Positions 40,529-53,421 of a stretch of 64,000 bases of DNA are shown here, one piece after another. Origin of the DNA: Opisthocomus hoazin (Eukaryota > Chordata > Aves > Opisthocomiformes > Opisthocomidae); NCBI RefSeq assembly GCF_030867145.1, contig NC_134440.1, positions 6,572,001-6,636,000 on the forward strand, in the 5' to 3' direction. Numbering within the stretch: the stretch's first letter is position 1; the number at the start of each line of letters is the position of its first letter. The notes under the pieces are model-generated. The model did not search any database and was not told the origin of the DNA. It worked only from the letters and a program-made list of their open reading frames with translations. The position numbers were made by a program, and so were the translations under genes.

Positions 40529-43500
40529 AGTCTCTGTGCCTCTGTGCGAGCAGTGCCATGGGCAGATGAGGCTGAGCAACAGCTTTCCAGGCTAGCCCCT
40601 TCCGGCTGCCAGCAATCTGCAGACGTTCACATTTTCGGACCAGGGCTGCCTGACGCGCTAGGCACAGACCCCCTAAGCTACATTTGAAGTTTGATGTTCC
40701 AAGACAAGTAAGCAGCCCCAGTCTCTGTGGCTCTGTGCTAGTAGTGCCATGGGCAGATGAGGATGAGCAACAGCTTTCCAGGCTAGCCCCTTCTGGCAGC
40801 CAGCTATCGGCAGATGTTCGCATCTTCGGAGCAGGGCTGTGAGTGGAATCTGGCAGGCACCTCTCATTCCCGGATACTTTTGAAGTTTGAGGTGGCAAGA
40901 CAAGTAAGCAGCCCCAGTCTCTGTGCCTCTTTACGAGCAGTGCCATGGGCAGATGAGGCTGAGCAACAGCTTTCCAGGCTAGCCTTTTCTGGCTGCCAGC
41001 TATCTGCAGACATTCGCATCTTCGGATCAGGGCAGCGAAAGGAGCCTGGCAGGGATACCCATTCCCAGGGTACGTTTTAATTTTGAGGTGGCAAGACAAG
41101 TAAGCAGCCCCAGTCCCTGTGCCTCTTTACGAGCAGTGCCATGGGCAGATGAGGCTGAGCAACAGCTTCCCAGGCTAGCCTTTTCTGGCTGCCAGCTATC
41201 TGCAGACGTTCACATTTTCGTACCAGGGCTGCCTGACGTGCTAGGCACGGACCCCCTAAGCTACATTTGAAGTTTGAGGTGCCAAGACATGTAAGCAGCT
41301 CCTGTCTCTGTGCCTCTGTGCGAGACGTGCCATGGGCAGATGAGGCTGAGCAACAACTTTCCAAGCTAGCCCCTTCTGGCTGCCAGCTATCTGCAGACGT
41401 TCGCTTGTTTGGAACAGGGCTGCGAAAGGAGCCTGTCAGGTATACCCATTCCCAAGATACGTTTGAAGTTTGAGGTGGCAAGAGTAGCAAGCAGCCCCAG
41501 TCTCTGTGCCTTTGTGCGAGCAGTGCCATGGGCAGATGAGGCTGAGCAAGAGCTTTCCAGGCTAGTCCCTTCTGGCTGCAAGCTATCTGCAAACATTCGC
41601 ATGTTCGGAGCAGGTCTGCGAAAGGAGCATGGCAGGGACCGCCCCTAATTCCCAAGCTACGTTTGAAGATTTAGGTGGCGAGATAAGCAAGCAGCTCCAC
41701 TATCTGTGCCTGTGAGCGAGAGGTGCCATGGGCAGATGAGGCTGAGCAACAGCTTTCCAGGCTAGCCCCTTCTGGCTGCCAGCTATCGGCAGACGTTCGC
41801 ATCTTCGGAGCAGGGCTGTGAGTGGAATCTGGCAGGCACCTCTCATTCCCGGATACGTTTGAAGTTTGAGTTGGCAAGACAAGTAAGCAGCCCCAGTCTC
41901 TGTGCCTCTTTACGAGCAGTGCCATGGGCAGATGAGGCTGAGCAACAGCTTTCCAGTCTAGCCCCTTCTGGCTGCAAGCTATCTGCAGACGTTCGCATTA
42001 TTGGATCAGGGCTGCGAAAGGAGCCTGGCAGGGATACCCATGCCCAAGATACGTTTGAAGTTTGAGGTGGCAAGACAAGTAAGCAGCCCCAGTCTCTGTG
42101 CCTCTTTACGAGCAGTGCCATGGGCAGAGGAGGCTGAGCAACAGCTTTCCAGGCTCGTCCCTGCTGACTACAAGCTATCTGCTGACATTCGCCTCTTTGG
42201 AGAAGGGGTGAGAAAGGAGCATGGCAGGGACCCCCCCTAATTCCCAAGATACGTTTGAAGATTTCAGTGGCAATATAAGCAAGCAGCCCCAGTCTCTGTG
42301 CCTCTTTACGAGCAGTGCCATGGGCAGATGAGGCTGAGCAGCAGCTTTCCAGGTTAGCACCTTCTGGCTGCAAGCTATCTGCAGACGTTCACATTTTCGC
42401 ACCAGGGCTGCCGCAGGCTCTCGGCACAGACCCCCTAAGCTACGTTTGAAGTTTGAGGTGGCAAGACAAGCAAGCAGCCCCAGTCTCCGTGCCTCTGTGC
42501 GAGCAGTGCCATGGGCAGATGAGGCTGAGCAACAGCTTTCCAGGCTAGCCCCTTCTGGCTGCAAGCTATCTGCAGACGTTCGCATTATTGGATCAGGGCT
42601 GCGAAAGGAGCCTGGCAGGGATACCCATTCCCAAGATACGTTTGAAGTTTGAGGTGGCAAGACAAGCAAGCAGCCCCAGTCTCTGTGCCTATGTGCGAGC
42701 AGTTCCATGGGCAGAGGAGGCTGAGCAACAGCTTTCCAGGCTAGTCCCTGCTGGCTGCAAGCTATCTGCTGACATTCGCCTCTTTGGAGAAGGGCTGAGA
42801 AAGCAGCATGACAGGGACCCCCCCTAATTCCCAAGATACGTTTGAAGATTTCAGTGGCAATATAAGCAAGCAGCCCCAGTCTCTGTGCCTCTTTACGAGC
42901 AGTGCCATGGGCAGATGAGGCTGAGCAGCAGCTTTCCAGGTTAGCACCTTCTGGCTGCAAGCTATCTGCAGACGTTCACATTTTCTCACTAGGGCTGCCG
43001 CAGGCTCTCGGCACGGACCCCCTAAGCTACGTTTGAAGTTTGAGGTGGCAAGACAAGCAAGCAGACCCAGTCTCTGTGCCTCTGTGCGAGCAGTGCCATG
43101 GGCAGATGAGGATGAGCAACAGCTTTCCAGGCTAGCCCCTTCTGGCTGCAAGCTATCTGCAGACGTTCACATTTTCGGACCAGGGCATCCTGACGCGCTC
43201 GGCACGGACCCCCTAATGTATGTTGGAAGTTTGATGTGGCAAGATATGCAAGAAGGCCCAGTCTCTGTGCCTCTTTACGAGCAGTGCCATGGGCAGATGA
43301 GGCTGAGCAACAGCTTTCCAGGCTAGCCCCTTCTGGCTGCCAGGTATCTGCAGACATTCGCATCTTCGGATCAGGGCAGCGAAAGGAGCCTGGCAGGGAT
43401 ACCCATTCCCAGGGTACGTTTTAATTTTGAGGTGGCAAGACAAGTAAGCAGCCCCAGTCCCTGTGCCTCTGTGCGAGCAGTGCCATGGGCAGATGAGGCT

Positions 43501-44233
43501 GAGCAACAGCTTTCCAGGCTAGCAATTTCTGGCTGCCAGCTATCTGCAGACGTTCACATTTTCGTACCAGGGCTGCCTGACGTGCTAGGCACGGACCCCC
43601 TAATCTACATTTGAAGTTTGAGGTGCCAAGACATGTAAGCAGCTCCAGTCTCTGTGCCTCTGTGCGAGACGTGCCATGGGCAGATGAGGCTGAGCAACAA
43701 CTTTCCAGGCTAGCCCCTTCTGGCTGCCAGCTATCTGCAGACGTTCGCTTGTTTGGAACAGGGCTGCGAAAGGAGCCTGTCAGGGATACCCATTCCCAAG
43801 ATACGTTTGAAGTTTGAGGTGGCAAGAGTAGCAAGCAGCCCCAGTCTCTGTGCCTTTGTGCGAGCAGTGCCATGGGCAGATGAGGCTGAGCAAGAGCTTT
43901 CCAGGCTAGTCCCTTCTGGCTGCAAGCTATCTGCAGACAATCGCATGTTCGGAGCAGGGCTGCGAAAGGAGCATGGCAGGGACCCCCCCTAATTCCCAAG
44001 CTACGTTTGAAGATTTAGGTGGCAAGATAAGCAAGCAGCTCCACTATCTGTGCCTGTAAGCGAGAGGTGCCATGGGCAGATGAGGCTGAGCAACAGCTTT
44101 GCAGGCTAGCCCCTTCTGGCTGCAAGCTATCTGCAGACGTTCACATTTTCGAACCAGTGCTGCCGAAGGCTCTCGGCACGGACCCCCTAAGCTACATTTG
44201 AAGTTTGAGGTGGCAAGACAAGCAAGCAGCCCC
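40529..44233 (+). repeat. 3,705-bp higher-order repeat, copy 2
   Basis: Tandem copy of 36824-40528. Rare variants shared by both include 'gctttgcaggctag', 'gtaagcgagagg' and 'gtgctagtagtgcc'. Identity with copy 1 extends a little further, to about 44299. Confidence 0.92.
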
Positions 44234-47200
44234 AGTCTCTGTGCCTCTGTGCGAGCAGTGCCATGGGCAGATGAGGCTGAGCAACAGCTTTCCAGGCTAA
44301 CCCCCTCTGGCTGCCAGCTATCTGCAGACGTTCGCATCTTCGGATCAGGGCAGCGAAAGGAGCCTGGCAGAGATACCCATACCCAGGATACGTTTGAAGT
44401 TTGAGGTGGCAAGACAAGCAAGCAGCCCCAGTCTCTGTGCCTCTGTGCAAGACGTGCCATGGGCAGATGAGGTTGAGCAACAGGTTTCCAGCCTAGCCAT
44501 TACTGGCTGCCAGCTATCTGCAGATGTTTGTATTATCTTATAAGGGCTGCGAAAGGAGCCTGGCAGGGATACCCATTCCCAGGTTACGTTTGAAGTTTGA
44601 GGTGGCAAGACAAGCAAGCAGCCCCAGTCTCTGTGCCTATGTGCGAGCAGTTCCATGGGCAGAGGAGGCTGAGCAAGAGCTTTCCAGGCTAGTCCCTGCT
44701 GGCTGCAAGCTATCTGCTGACATTCGCCTCTTTGGAGAAGGGCTGAGAAAGCAGCATGACAGGGACCCCCCCTAATTCCCAAGATACGTTTGAAGATTTC
44801 AGTGGCAATATAAGCAAGCAGCCCCAGTCTCTGTGCCTCTTTACGAGCAGTGCCATGGGCAGATGAGGCTGAGCAGCAGCTTTCCAGGTTAGCACCTTCT
44901 GGCTGCAAGCTATCTGCAGACGTTCACATTTTCTCACTAGGGCTGCCGCAGGCTCTCGGCACGGACCCCCTAAGCTACGTTTGAAGTTTGAGGTGGCAAG
45001 ACAAGCAAGCAGCCCCAGTATCTGTGCCTCTGTGCGAGCAGTGCCATGGGGAGATGAGGATGAGCAACAGCCTTCCAGGCTAGCCCCTTCTGGCTGCAAG
45101 CTATCAGCAGACGTTCACATTTTCGTACCAGGGCTGCCGGAGGCTTTCGGCACGGACACCCTAAGCCCAAGATTTGAAGTTTGAGGTGGCAAGACAAGCA
45201 AGCACTACCAGTATCTGTGCCTCTGTGCGAGCAGTGCCACGGGCAGATGAGGCTGAGCAACAGCTTTCCAGGCTAGCCCCTTCTGGCTGCAAGATATCTG
45301 CAGACATTCGCATCTTTGGAGAAGGGCTGAGAAAGGAGCATGGCAGGGACCCCCCCTATTTCCCAAGCTACGTTTGAAGATTTAAGTGCAAGATAAGCAA
45401 GCAACCCCAGTCTCTGTGCCTCTTTACGAGCAGTGCCATGGGCAGATGAGGCTGAGCAACAGCTTTCCAGGTTAGCCCCTTCAGGCTGCAAGCTATCAGC
45501 AGACGTTCACATTTTCGGACCAGGGTTGCCGGAGGCTCTCGGCACGGACGCCCTAAGCTACATTTGAAGTTTGAGGTGGCAAGACAAGCAAGCACCACCA
45601 GTCTCTGTGCCTCTGTGCGAGCAGTGCCGTGGGCAGATGAGGCTGAGCAACAGCTTTCCAGGCTAGCCCCTTCTGGCTGCCAGCTATCTGCAGACGTTCA
45701 CATTTTCGGACCAGGGCTGTCTGACGCGCTAGGCGCAGACCCCCTAAGCTACATTTGAAGTTTGATGTTCCAAGACAAGTAAGCAGCCCCAGTCTCTGTG
45801 GCTCTGTGCTAGTAGTGCCATGGGCAGATGAAAATGAGCAACAGCTTTCCAGGCTAGCCCCTTCTGGCTGCCAGCTATCTGCAGACGTTCACATTTTCGG
45901 ACCAGGGCTTCCTGACGCGCTCGGCACGGACCCCCTAATGTACGTTGGAAGTTTGATGTGGCAAGATATGCAAGAAGGCCCAGTCTCTGTGCCTCTTTAC
46001 GAGCAGTGCCATGGGCAGATGAGGCTGAGCAACAGCTTTCCAGGCTAGCCCCTTCTGGCTGCCAGGTATCTGCAGACATTCGCATCTTCGGATCAGGGCA
46101 GCGAAAGGAGCCTGGCAGGGATACCCATTCCCAGGGTACGTTTTAATTTTGAGGTGGCAAGACAAGTAAGCAGCCCCAGTCCCTGTGCCTCTTTACGAGC
46201 AGTGCCATGGGCAGATGAGGCTGAGCAACAGCTTTCCAGGCTAGCCTTTTCTGGCTGCCAGCTATCTGCAGACGTTCACATTTTCGTACCAGGGCTGCCT
46301 GACGTGCTAGGCACGGACCCCCTAAGCTACATTTGAAGTTTGAGGTGCCAAGACATGTAAGCAGCTCCAGTCTCTGTGCCTCTGTGCGAGACGTGCCATG
46401 GGCAGATGAGGCTGAGCAACAACTTTCCAGGCTAGCCCCTTCTGGCTGCCAGCTATCGGCAGACGTTCGCTTGTTTGGAACAGGGCTGCGAAAGGAGCCT
46501 GTCAGGGATACCCATTCCCAAGATACGTTTGAAGTTTGAGGTGGCAAGAGTAGCAAGCAGCCCCAGTCTCTGTGCCTTTGTGCGAGCAGTGCCATGGGCA
46601 GATGAGGCTGAGCAAGAGCTTTCCAGGCTAGTCCCTTCTGGCTGCAAGCTATCTGCAGACATTCGCATGTTCGGAGCAGGGCTGCGAAAGGAGCATGGCA
46701 GGGACCCCCCCTAATTCCCAAGCTACGTTTGAAGATTTAGGTGGCAAGATAAGCAAGCAGCTCCACTATCTGTGCCTGTGAGCGAGAGGTGCCATGGGCA
46801 GATGAGGCTGAGCAACAGCTTTCCAGGCTAGCCCCTTCTGGCTGCCAGCTATCGGCAGACGTTCGCATCTTCGGAGCAGGGCTGTGAGTGGAATCTGGCA
46901 GGCACCTCTCATTCCCGGATACGTTTGAAGTTTGAGGTGGCAAGACAAGCAAGCAGCCCCAGTCTCCGTGCCTCTGTGCGAGCAGTGCCATGGGCAGATG
47001 AGGCTGAGCAACAGCTTTCCAGGCTAGCCCCTTCTGGCTGCAAGCTATCTGCAGACGTTCGCATTATTGGATCAGGGCTGCGAAAGGAGCCTGGCAGGGA
47101 TACCCATTCCCAAGATACGTTTTAAGTTTGAGGTGGCAAGACAAGCAAGCAGCCCCAGTCTCTGTGCCTCTGTGCGAGCAGTGCCATGGGCAGAGGAGGC

Positions 47201-50200
47201 TGAGCAACAGCTTTCCAGGCTCGTCCCTGCTGGCTGCAAGCTATCTGCTGACATTCGCCTCTTTGGAGAAGGGCTGAGAAAGGAGCATGGCAAAGACCAC
47301 CCCTAATTCCCAAGATACGTTTGAAGATTTCAGTGGCAATATAAGCAAGCAGCCCCAGTCTCTGTGCCTCTTTACGAGCAGTGCCATGGGCAGATGAGGC
47401 TGAGCAGCAGCTTTCCAGGTTAGCACCTTGTGGCTGCAAGCTATCTGCAGACGTTCACATTTTCGGACCAGGGCATCCTGACGCGCTCAGCACGGACCCC
47501 CTAATGTATGTTGGAAGTTTGATGTGGCAAGATATGCAAGAAGGCCCAGTCTCTGTGCCTCTTTACGAGCAGTGCCATGGGCAGATGAGGCTGAGCAACA
47601 GCTTTCCAGGCTAGCCCCTTCTGGCTGCAAGCTATCTGCAGACGTTCACATATTCGAACCAGTGCTGCCGGAGGCTCTCGGCACGGACCCCCTAAGCTAC
47701 ATTTGAAGTTTGAGGTGGCAAGACAAGCAAGCAGCCCCAGTCTCTGTGCCTCTGTGCGAGCAGTGCCATGGGCAGATGAGGCTGAGCAACAGCTTTCCAG
47801 GCTAGCCCCTTCTGGCTGCCAGCTATCGGCAGACGTTCTCATCTTCGTAGCAGGGCTGCAAGTGGAGTCTGGCAGGCACCTCCCATTCCCGACTACGTTT
47901 GAAGTTTGAGGTGGAAAGACAAACAAGCAGCCCCAGTCTCTGTGGCTCTGTGCGAGCAGTGCCATGGGCAGATGAGGATGAGCAACAGCTTTCTAGGCTA
48001 GCCCCTTCTGGCTGCAAGCTATCTGCAGACGTTCACATTTTCGGACCAGGGCTGCCTGACGTGCTCGGCACGGACGCCCTAAGCTACATTTGAAGTTTGA
48101 GGTGGCAAGACAAGCAAGCAACCCCAGTCTCTGTGGCTCTGTGCGAGCCGTGCCATGGGCAGATGAGGCTGAGGAACGGCTTTCCAGGCTAACCCCCTCT
48201 GGCTGCCAGCTATCTGCAGACGTTCGCATCTTCGGATCAGGGCAGCTAAAGGAGCCTGGCAGAGATACCCATACCCAGGATACGTTTGAAGTTTGAGGTG
48301 GCAAGACAAGCAAGCACCACCAGTATCTGTGCCTCTGTGCGAGCAGTGCCACGGGCAGATGAGGTTGAGCAACAGGTTTCCAGCCTAGCCATTACTGGCT
48401 GCCAGCTATCTGCAGATGTTCGTATTATCTTATAAGGGCTGCGAAAGGAGCCTGGCAGGGATACCCATTCCCAGGTTACATTTGAAGTTTGAGGTGGCAA
48501 GACAAGCAAGCAGCCCCAGTCTCTGTGCCTCTGTGCGAGCAGTGCCATGGGCAGATGAGGATGAGCAACAGCCTTCCAGGCTAGCCCCTTCTGGTGCAAG
48601 ATATCTGCAGACAGTCGCATCTTTGGAGAAGGGCTGCGAAAGGAGCATGGCAGGGACCCCCCCTAATTCCCAAGTTACGTTTGAAGATATAAGTGTAAGA
48701 TAAGCAAGCAGCCCCAGTCTCTGTGCCTCTTTACGAGCAGTGCCATGGGCAGATGAGGCTGAGCAACAGCTTTCCAGGCTAGCCCCTTCTGGCTGCAAGC
48801 TATCAGCAGACGTTCACATTTTCGTACCAGGGCTGCCGGAGGCTTTCGGCACGGACACCCTAAGCTAGATTTGAAGTTTGAAGTGGCAAGAAAAGCAAGC
48901 ACCACCAGTATCTGTGCCTCTGTGCGAGCAGTGCCACGGGCAGATGAGGCTGAGCAACAGCTTTCCAGGCTAGCCCCTTCTGGCTGCAAGATATCTGCAG
49001 ACATTCGCATCTTTGGAGAAGGGCTGAGAAAGGAGCATGGCAGGGACCCCCCCTAATTCCCAAGCTACGTTTGAAGATTTAAGTGCAAGATAAGCAAGCA
49101 ACCCCAGTCTCTGTGCCTCTTTACGAGCAGTGCCATGGGCAGATGAGGCTGAGCAACAGCTTTCCAGGCTAGCCCCTTCTGGCTGCCAGGTATCTGCAGA
49201 CATTCGCATCTTCGGATCAGGGCAGCGAAAGGAGCCTGGCAGGGATACCCATTCCCAGGGTACGTTTTAATTTTGAGGTGGCAAGACAAGTAAGCAGCCC
49301 CAGTCCCTGTGCCTCTTTACGAGCAGTGCCATGGGCAGATGAGGCTGAGCAACAGCTTTCCAGGCTAGCCTTTTCTGGCTGCCAGCTATCTGCAGACGTT
49401 CACATTTTCGTACCAGGGCTGCCTGACGTGCTAGGCACGGACCCCCTAAGCTACATTTGAAGTTTGAGGTGCCAAGAGATGTAAGCAGCTCCAGTCTCTG
49501 TGCCTCTGTGCGAGACGTGCCATGGGCAGATGAGGCTGAGCAACAACTTTCCAGGCTAGCCCCTTCTGGCTGCCAGCTATCTGCAGACGTTCGCTTGTTT
49601 GGAACAGGGCTGCGAAAGGAGCCTGTCAGGGATACCCATTCCCAAGATACGTTTGAAGTTTGAGGTGGCAAGTGTAGCAAGCAGCCCCAGTCTCTGTGCC
49701 TTTGTGCGAGCAGTGCCATGGGCAGATGAGGCTGAGCAAGAGCTTTCCAGGCTAGTCCCTTCTGGCTGCAAGCTATCTGCAGACATTCGCATGTTCGGAG
49801 CAGGGCTGCGAAAGGAGCATGGCAGGGACCCCCCCTAATTCCCAAGCTACGTTTGAAGATTTAGGTGGCAAGATAAGCAAGCAGCTCCACTATCTGTGCC
49901 TGTGAGCGAGAGGTGCCATGGGCAGATGAGGCTGAGCAACAGCTTTCCAGGCTAGCCCCTTCTGGCTGCCAGCTATCGGCAGACATTCGCATCTTCGGAG
50001 CAGGGCTGTGAGTGGAATCTGGCAGGCACCTCTCATTCCCGGATACGTTTGAAGTTTGAGGTGGCAAGACAAGTAAGCAGCCCCAGTCTCTGTGCCTCTT
50101 TACGAGCAGTGCCATGGGCAGATGAGGCTGAGCAACAGCTTTCCAGGCTAGCCCCTTCTGGCTGCAAGCTATCTGCAGACGTTCGCATTATTGGATCAGG

Positions 50201-50884
50201 GCTGCGAAAGGAGCCTGGCAGGGATACCCATGCCCAAGATACGTTTGAAGTTTGAGGTGGCAAGACAAGCAAGCAGCCCCAGTCTCTGTGCCTCTGTGCG
50301 AGCAGTGCCATGGGCAGAGGAGGCTGAGCAACAGCTTTCCAGGCTCGTCCCTGCTGGCTGCAAGCTATCTGCTGACATTCGCCTCTTTGGAGAAGGGCTG
50401 AGAAAGGAGCATGGCAGGGACCCCCCCTAATTCCCAAGATACGTTTGAAGATTTCAGTGGCAATATAAGCAAGCAGCCCCAGTCTCTGTGCCTCTGTGCA
50501 AGACGTGCCATGGGCAGATGAGGTTGAGCAACAGGTTTCCAGCCTAGCCATTACTGGCTGCCAGCTATCTGCAGATGTTCGTATTATCTTATAAGGGCTG
50601 CGAAAGGAGCCTGGCAGGGATACCCATTCCCAGGTTACGTTTGAAGTTTGAGGTGGCAAGACAAGCAAGCAGCCCCAGTCTCTGTGCCTCTGTGCGAGCA
50701 GTGCCATGGGCAGATGAGGATGAGCAACAGCCTTCCAGGCTAGCCCCTTCTGGCTGCAAGATATCTGCAGACAGTCGCATCTTTGGAGAAGGGCTGCGAA
50801 AGGAGCATGGCAGGGACCCCCCCTAATTCCCAAGCTACGTTTGAAGATATAAGTGTAAGATAAGTAAGCAGCCCCAGTCTCTGT

Positions 50885-53421
50885 GCCTCTGTGCGAGCAG
50901 TGCCACGGGCAGATGAGGCTGAGCAACAGCTTTCCAGGCTAGCCCCTTCTGGCTGCAAGATATCTGCAGACATTCGCATCTTTGGAGAAGGGCTGAGAAA
51001 GGAGCATGGCAGGGACCCCCCCTAATTCCCAAGCTACGTTTGAAGATTTAAGTGCAAGATAAGCAAGCAACCCCAGTCTCTGTGCCTCTTTACGAGCAGT
51101 GCCATGGGCAGATGAGGCTGAGCAACAGCTTTCCAGGTTAGCCCCTTCTGGCTGCAAGCTATCAGCAAACGTTCACATTTTCGGACCAGGGCTGCCGGAG
51201 GCTCTCGGCACGGACGCCCTAAGCTACATTTGAAGTTTGAGGTGGCAAGACAAGCAAGCAGCCCCAGTCTCTGTGCCTCTGTGCGAGCAGTGCCATGGGC
51301 AGATGAGGATGAGCAACAGCTTTCCAGGCTAGCCCCTTCTGGCTGCCAGCTATCTGCAGACGTTCACATTTTCGGACCAGGGCATCCTGACGCGCTCGGC
51401 ACGGACCCCCTAATGTACGTTGGAAGTTTGATGTGGCAAGATATGCAAGAAGGCCCAGTCTCTGTGCCTCTTTACGAGCAGTGCCATGGGCAGATGAGGC
51501 TGAGCAACAGCTTTCCAGGCTAGCCCCTTCTGGCTGCCAGGTATCTGCAGACATTCGCATCTTCGGATCAGGGCAGCGGAAGGAGCCTGGCAGGGATACC
51601 CATTCCCAGGGTACGTTTTAATTTTGAGGTGGCAAGACAAGTAAGCAGCCCCAGTCCCTGTGCCTCTTTACGAGCAGTGCCATGGGCAGATGAGGCTGAG
51701 CAACAGCTTTCCAGGCTAGCCTTTTCTGGCTGCCAGCTATCTGCAGACGTTCACATTTTCGTACCAGGGCTGCCTGACGTGCTAGGCACGGACCCCCTAA
51801 GCTACATTTGAAGTTTGAGGTGCCAAGACATGTAAGCAGCTCCAGTCTCTGTGCCTCTGTGCGAGACGTGCCATGGGCAGATGAGGCTGAGCAACAACTT
51901 TCCAGGCTAGCCCCTTCTGGCTGCCAGCTATCTGCAGACGTTCGCTTGTTTGGAACAGGGCTGCGAAAGGAGCCTGTCAGGGATACCCATTCCCAAGATA
52001 CGTTTGAAGTTTGAGGTGGCAAGAGTAGCAAGCAGCCCCAGTCTCTGTGCCTTTGTGCGAGCAGTGCCATGGGCAGATGAGGCTGAGCAAGAGCTTTCCA
52101 GGCTAGTCCCTTCTGGCTGCAAGCTATCTGCAGACATTCGCATGTTCGGAGCAGGGCTGCGAAAGGAGCATGGCAGGGACCCCCCCTAATTCCCAAGCTA
52201 CGTTTGAAGATTTAGGTGGCAAGATAAGCAAGCAGCTCCACTATCTGTGCCTGTGAGCGAGAGGTGCCATGGGCAGATGAGGCTGAGCAACAGCTTTCCA
52301 GGCTAGCCCCTTCTGGCTGCCAGCTATCGGCAGACGTTCGCATCTTCGGAGCAGGGCTGTGAGTGGAATCTGGCAGGCACCTCTCATTCCCGGATACGTT
52401 TGAAGTTTGAGGTGGCAAGACAAGTAAGCAGCCCCAGTCTCTGTGCCTCTTTACGAGCAGTGCCATGGGCAGAGGAGGCTGAGCAACAGCTTTCCAGGCT
52501 CGTCCCTGCTGGCTGCAAGCTATCTGCTGACATTCGCCTCTTTGGAGAAGGGCTGAGAAAGGAGCATGGCAGGGACCCCCCCTAATTCCCAAGATACGTT
52601 TGAAGATTTCAGTGGCAATATAAGCAAGCAGCCCCAGTCTCTGTGCCTCTTTACGAGCAGTGCCATGGGCAGATGAGGCTGAGCAGCAGCTTTCCAGGTT
52701 AGCACCTTCTGGCTGCAAGCTATCTGCAGACGTTCACATTTTCGCACCAGGGCTGCCGCAGGCTCTCGGCACGGACCCCCTAAGCTACGTTTGAAGTTTG
52801 AGGTGGCAAGACAAGTAAGCAGCCCCAGTCTCTGTGCCTCTGTGCGAGCAGTGCCATGGTCAGATGAGGCTGAGCAACAACTTTCCAGGCTAGCCCCTTC
52901 TGGCTGCAAGCTATCTGCAGACGTTCGCATTATTGGATCAGGGCTGCGAAAGGAGCCTGGCAGGGATACCCATTCCCAAGATACGTTTGCAGTTTGAGGT
53001 GGCAAGACAAGCAAGCAGCCCCAGTCTCTGTGCCTATGTGCGAGCAGTTCCATGGGCAGAGGAGGCTGAGCAATAGCTTTCCAGGCTAGTCCATGCTGGC
53101 TGCAAGCTATCTGCTGACATTCGCCTCTTTGGAGAAGGGCTGAGAAAGCAGCATGGCAGGGACCCCCCCTAATTCCCAAGATACGTTTGAAGATTTCAGT
53201 GCAATATAAGCAAGCAGCCCCAGTCTCTGTGCCTCTTTACGAGCAGTGCCATGGGCAGATGAGGCTGAGCAACAGCTTTCCAGGCTAGCCCCTTCTGGCT
53301 GCAAGCTATCAGCAGACGTTCACATTTTCCGACCAGGGCTGCCGGAGGCTTTCGGCACGGACACCCTAAGCTAGATTTGAAGTTTGAAGTGGCAAGAAAA
53401 GCAAGCAGCCCCAGTCTCTGT
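50885..53421 (+). repeat. 2,537-bp higher-order repeat, copy 1
   Basis: Thirteen monomers. The anchors at 50905, 51295, 52856, 53052 and 53251 all recur 2,537 bp later. Confidence 0.9.
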
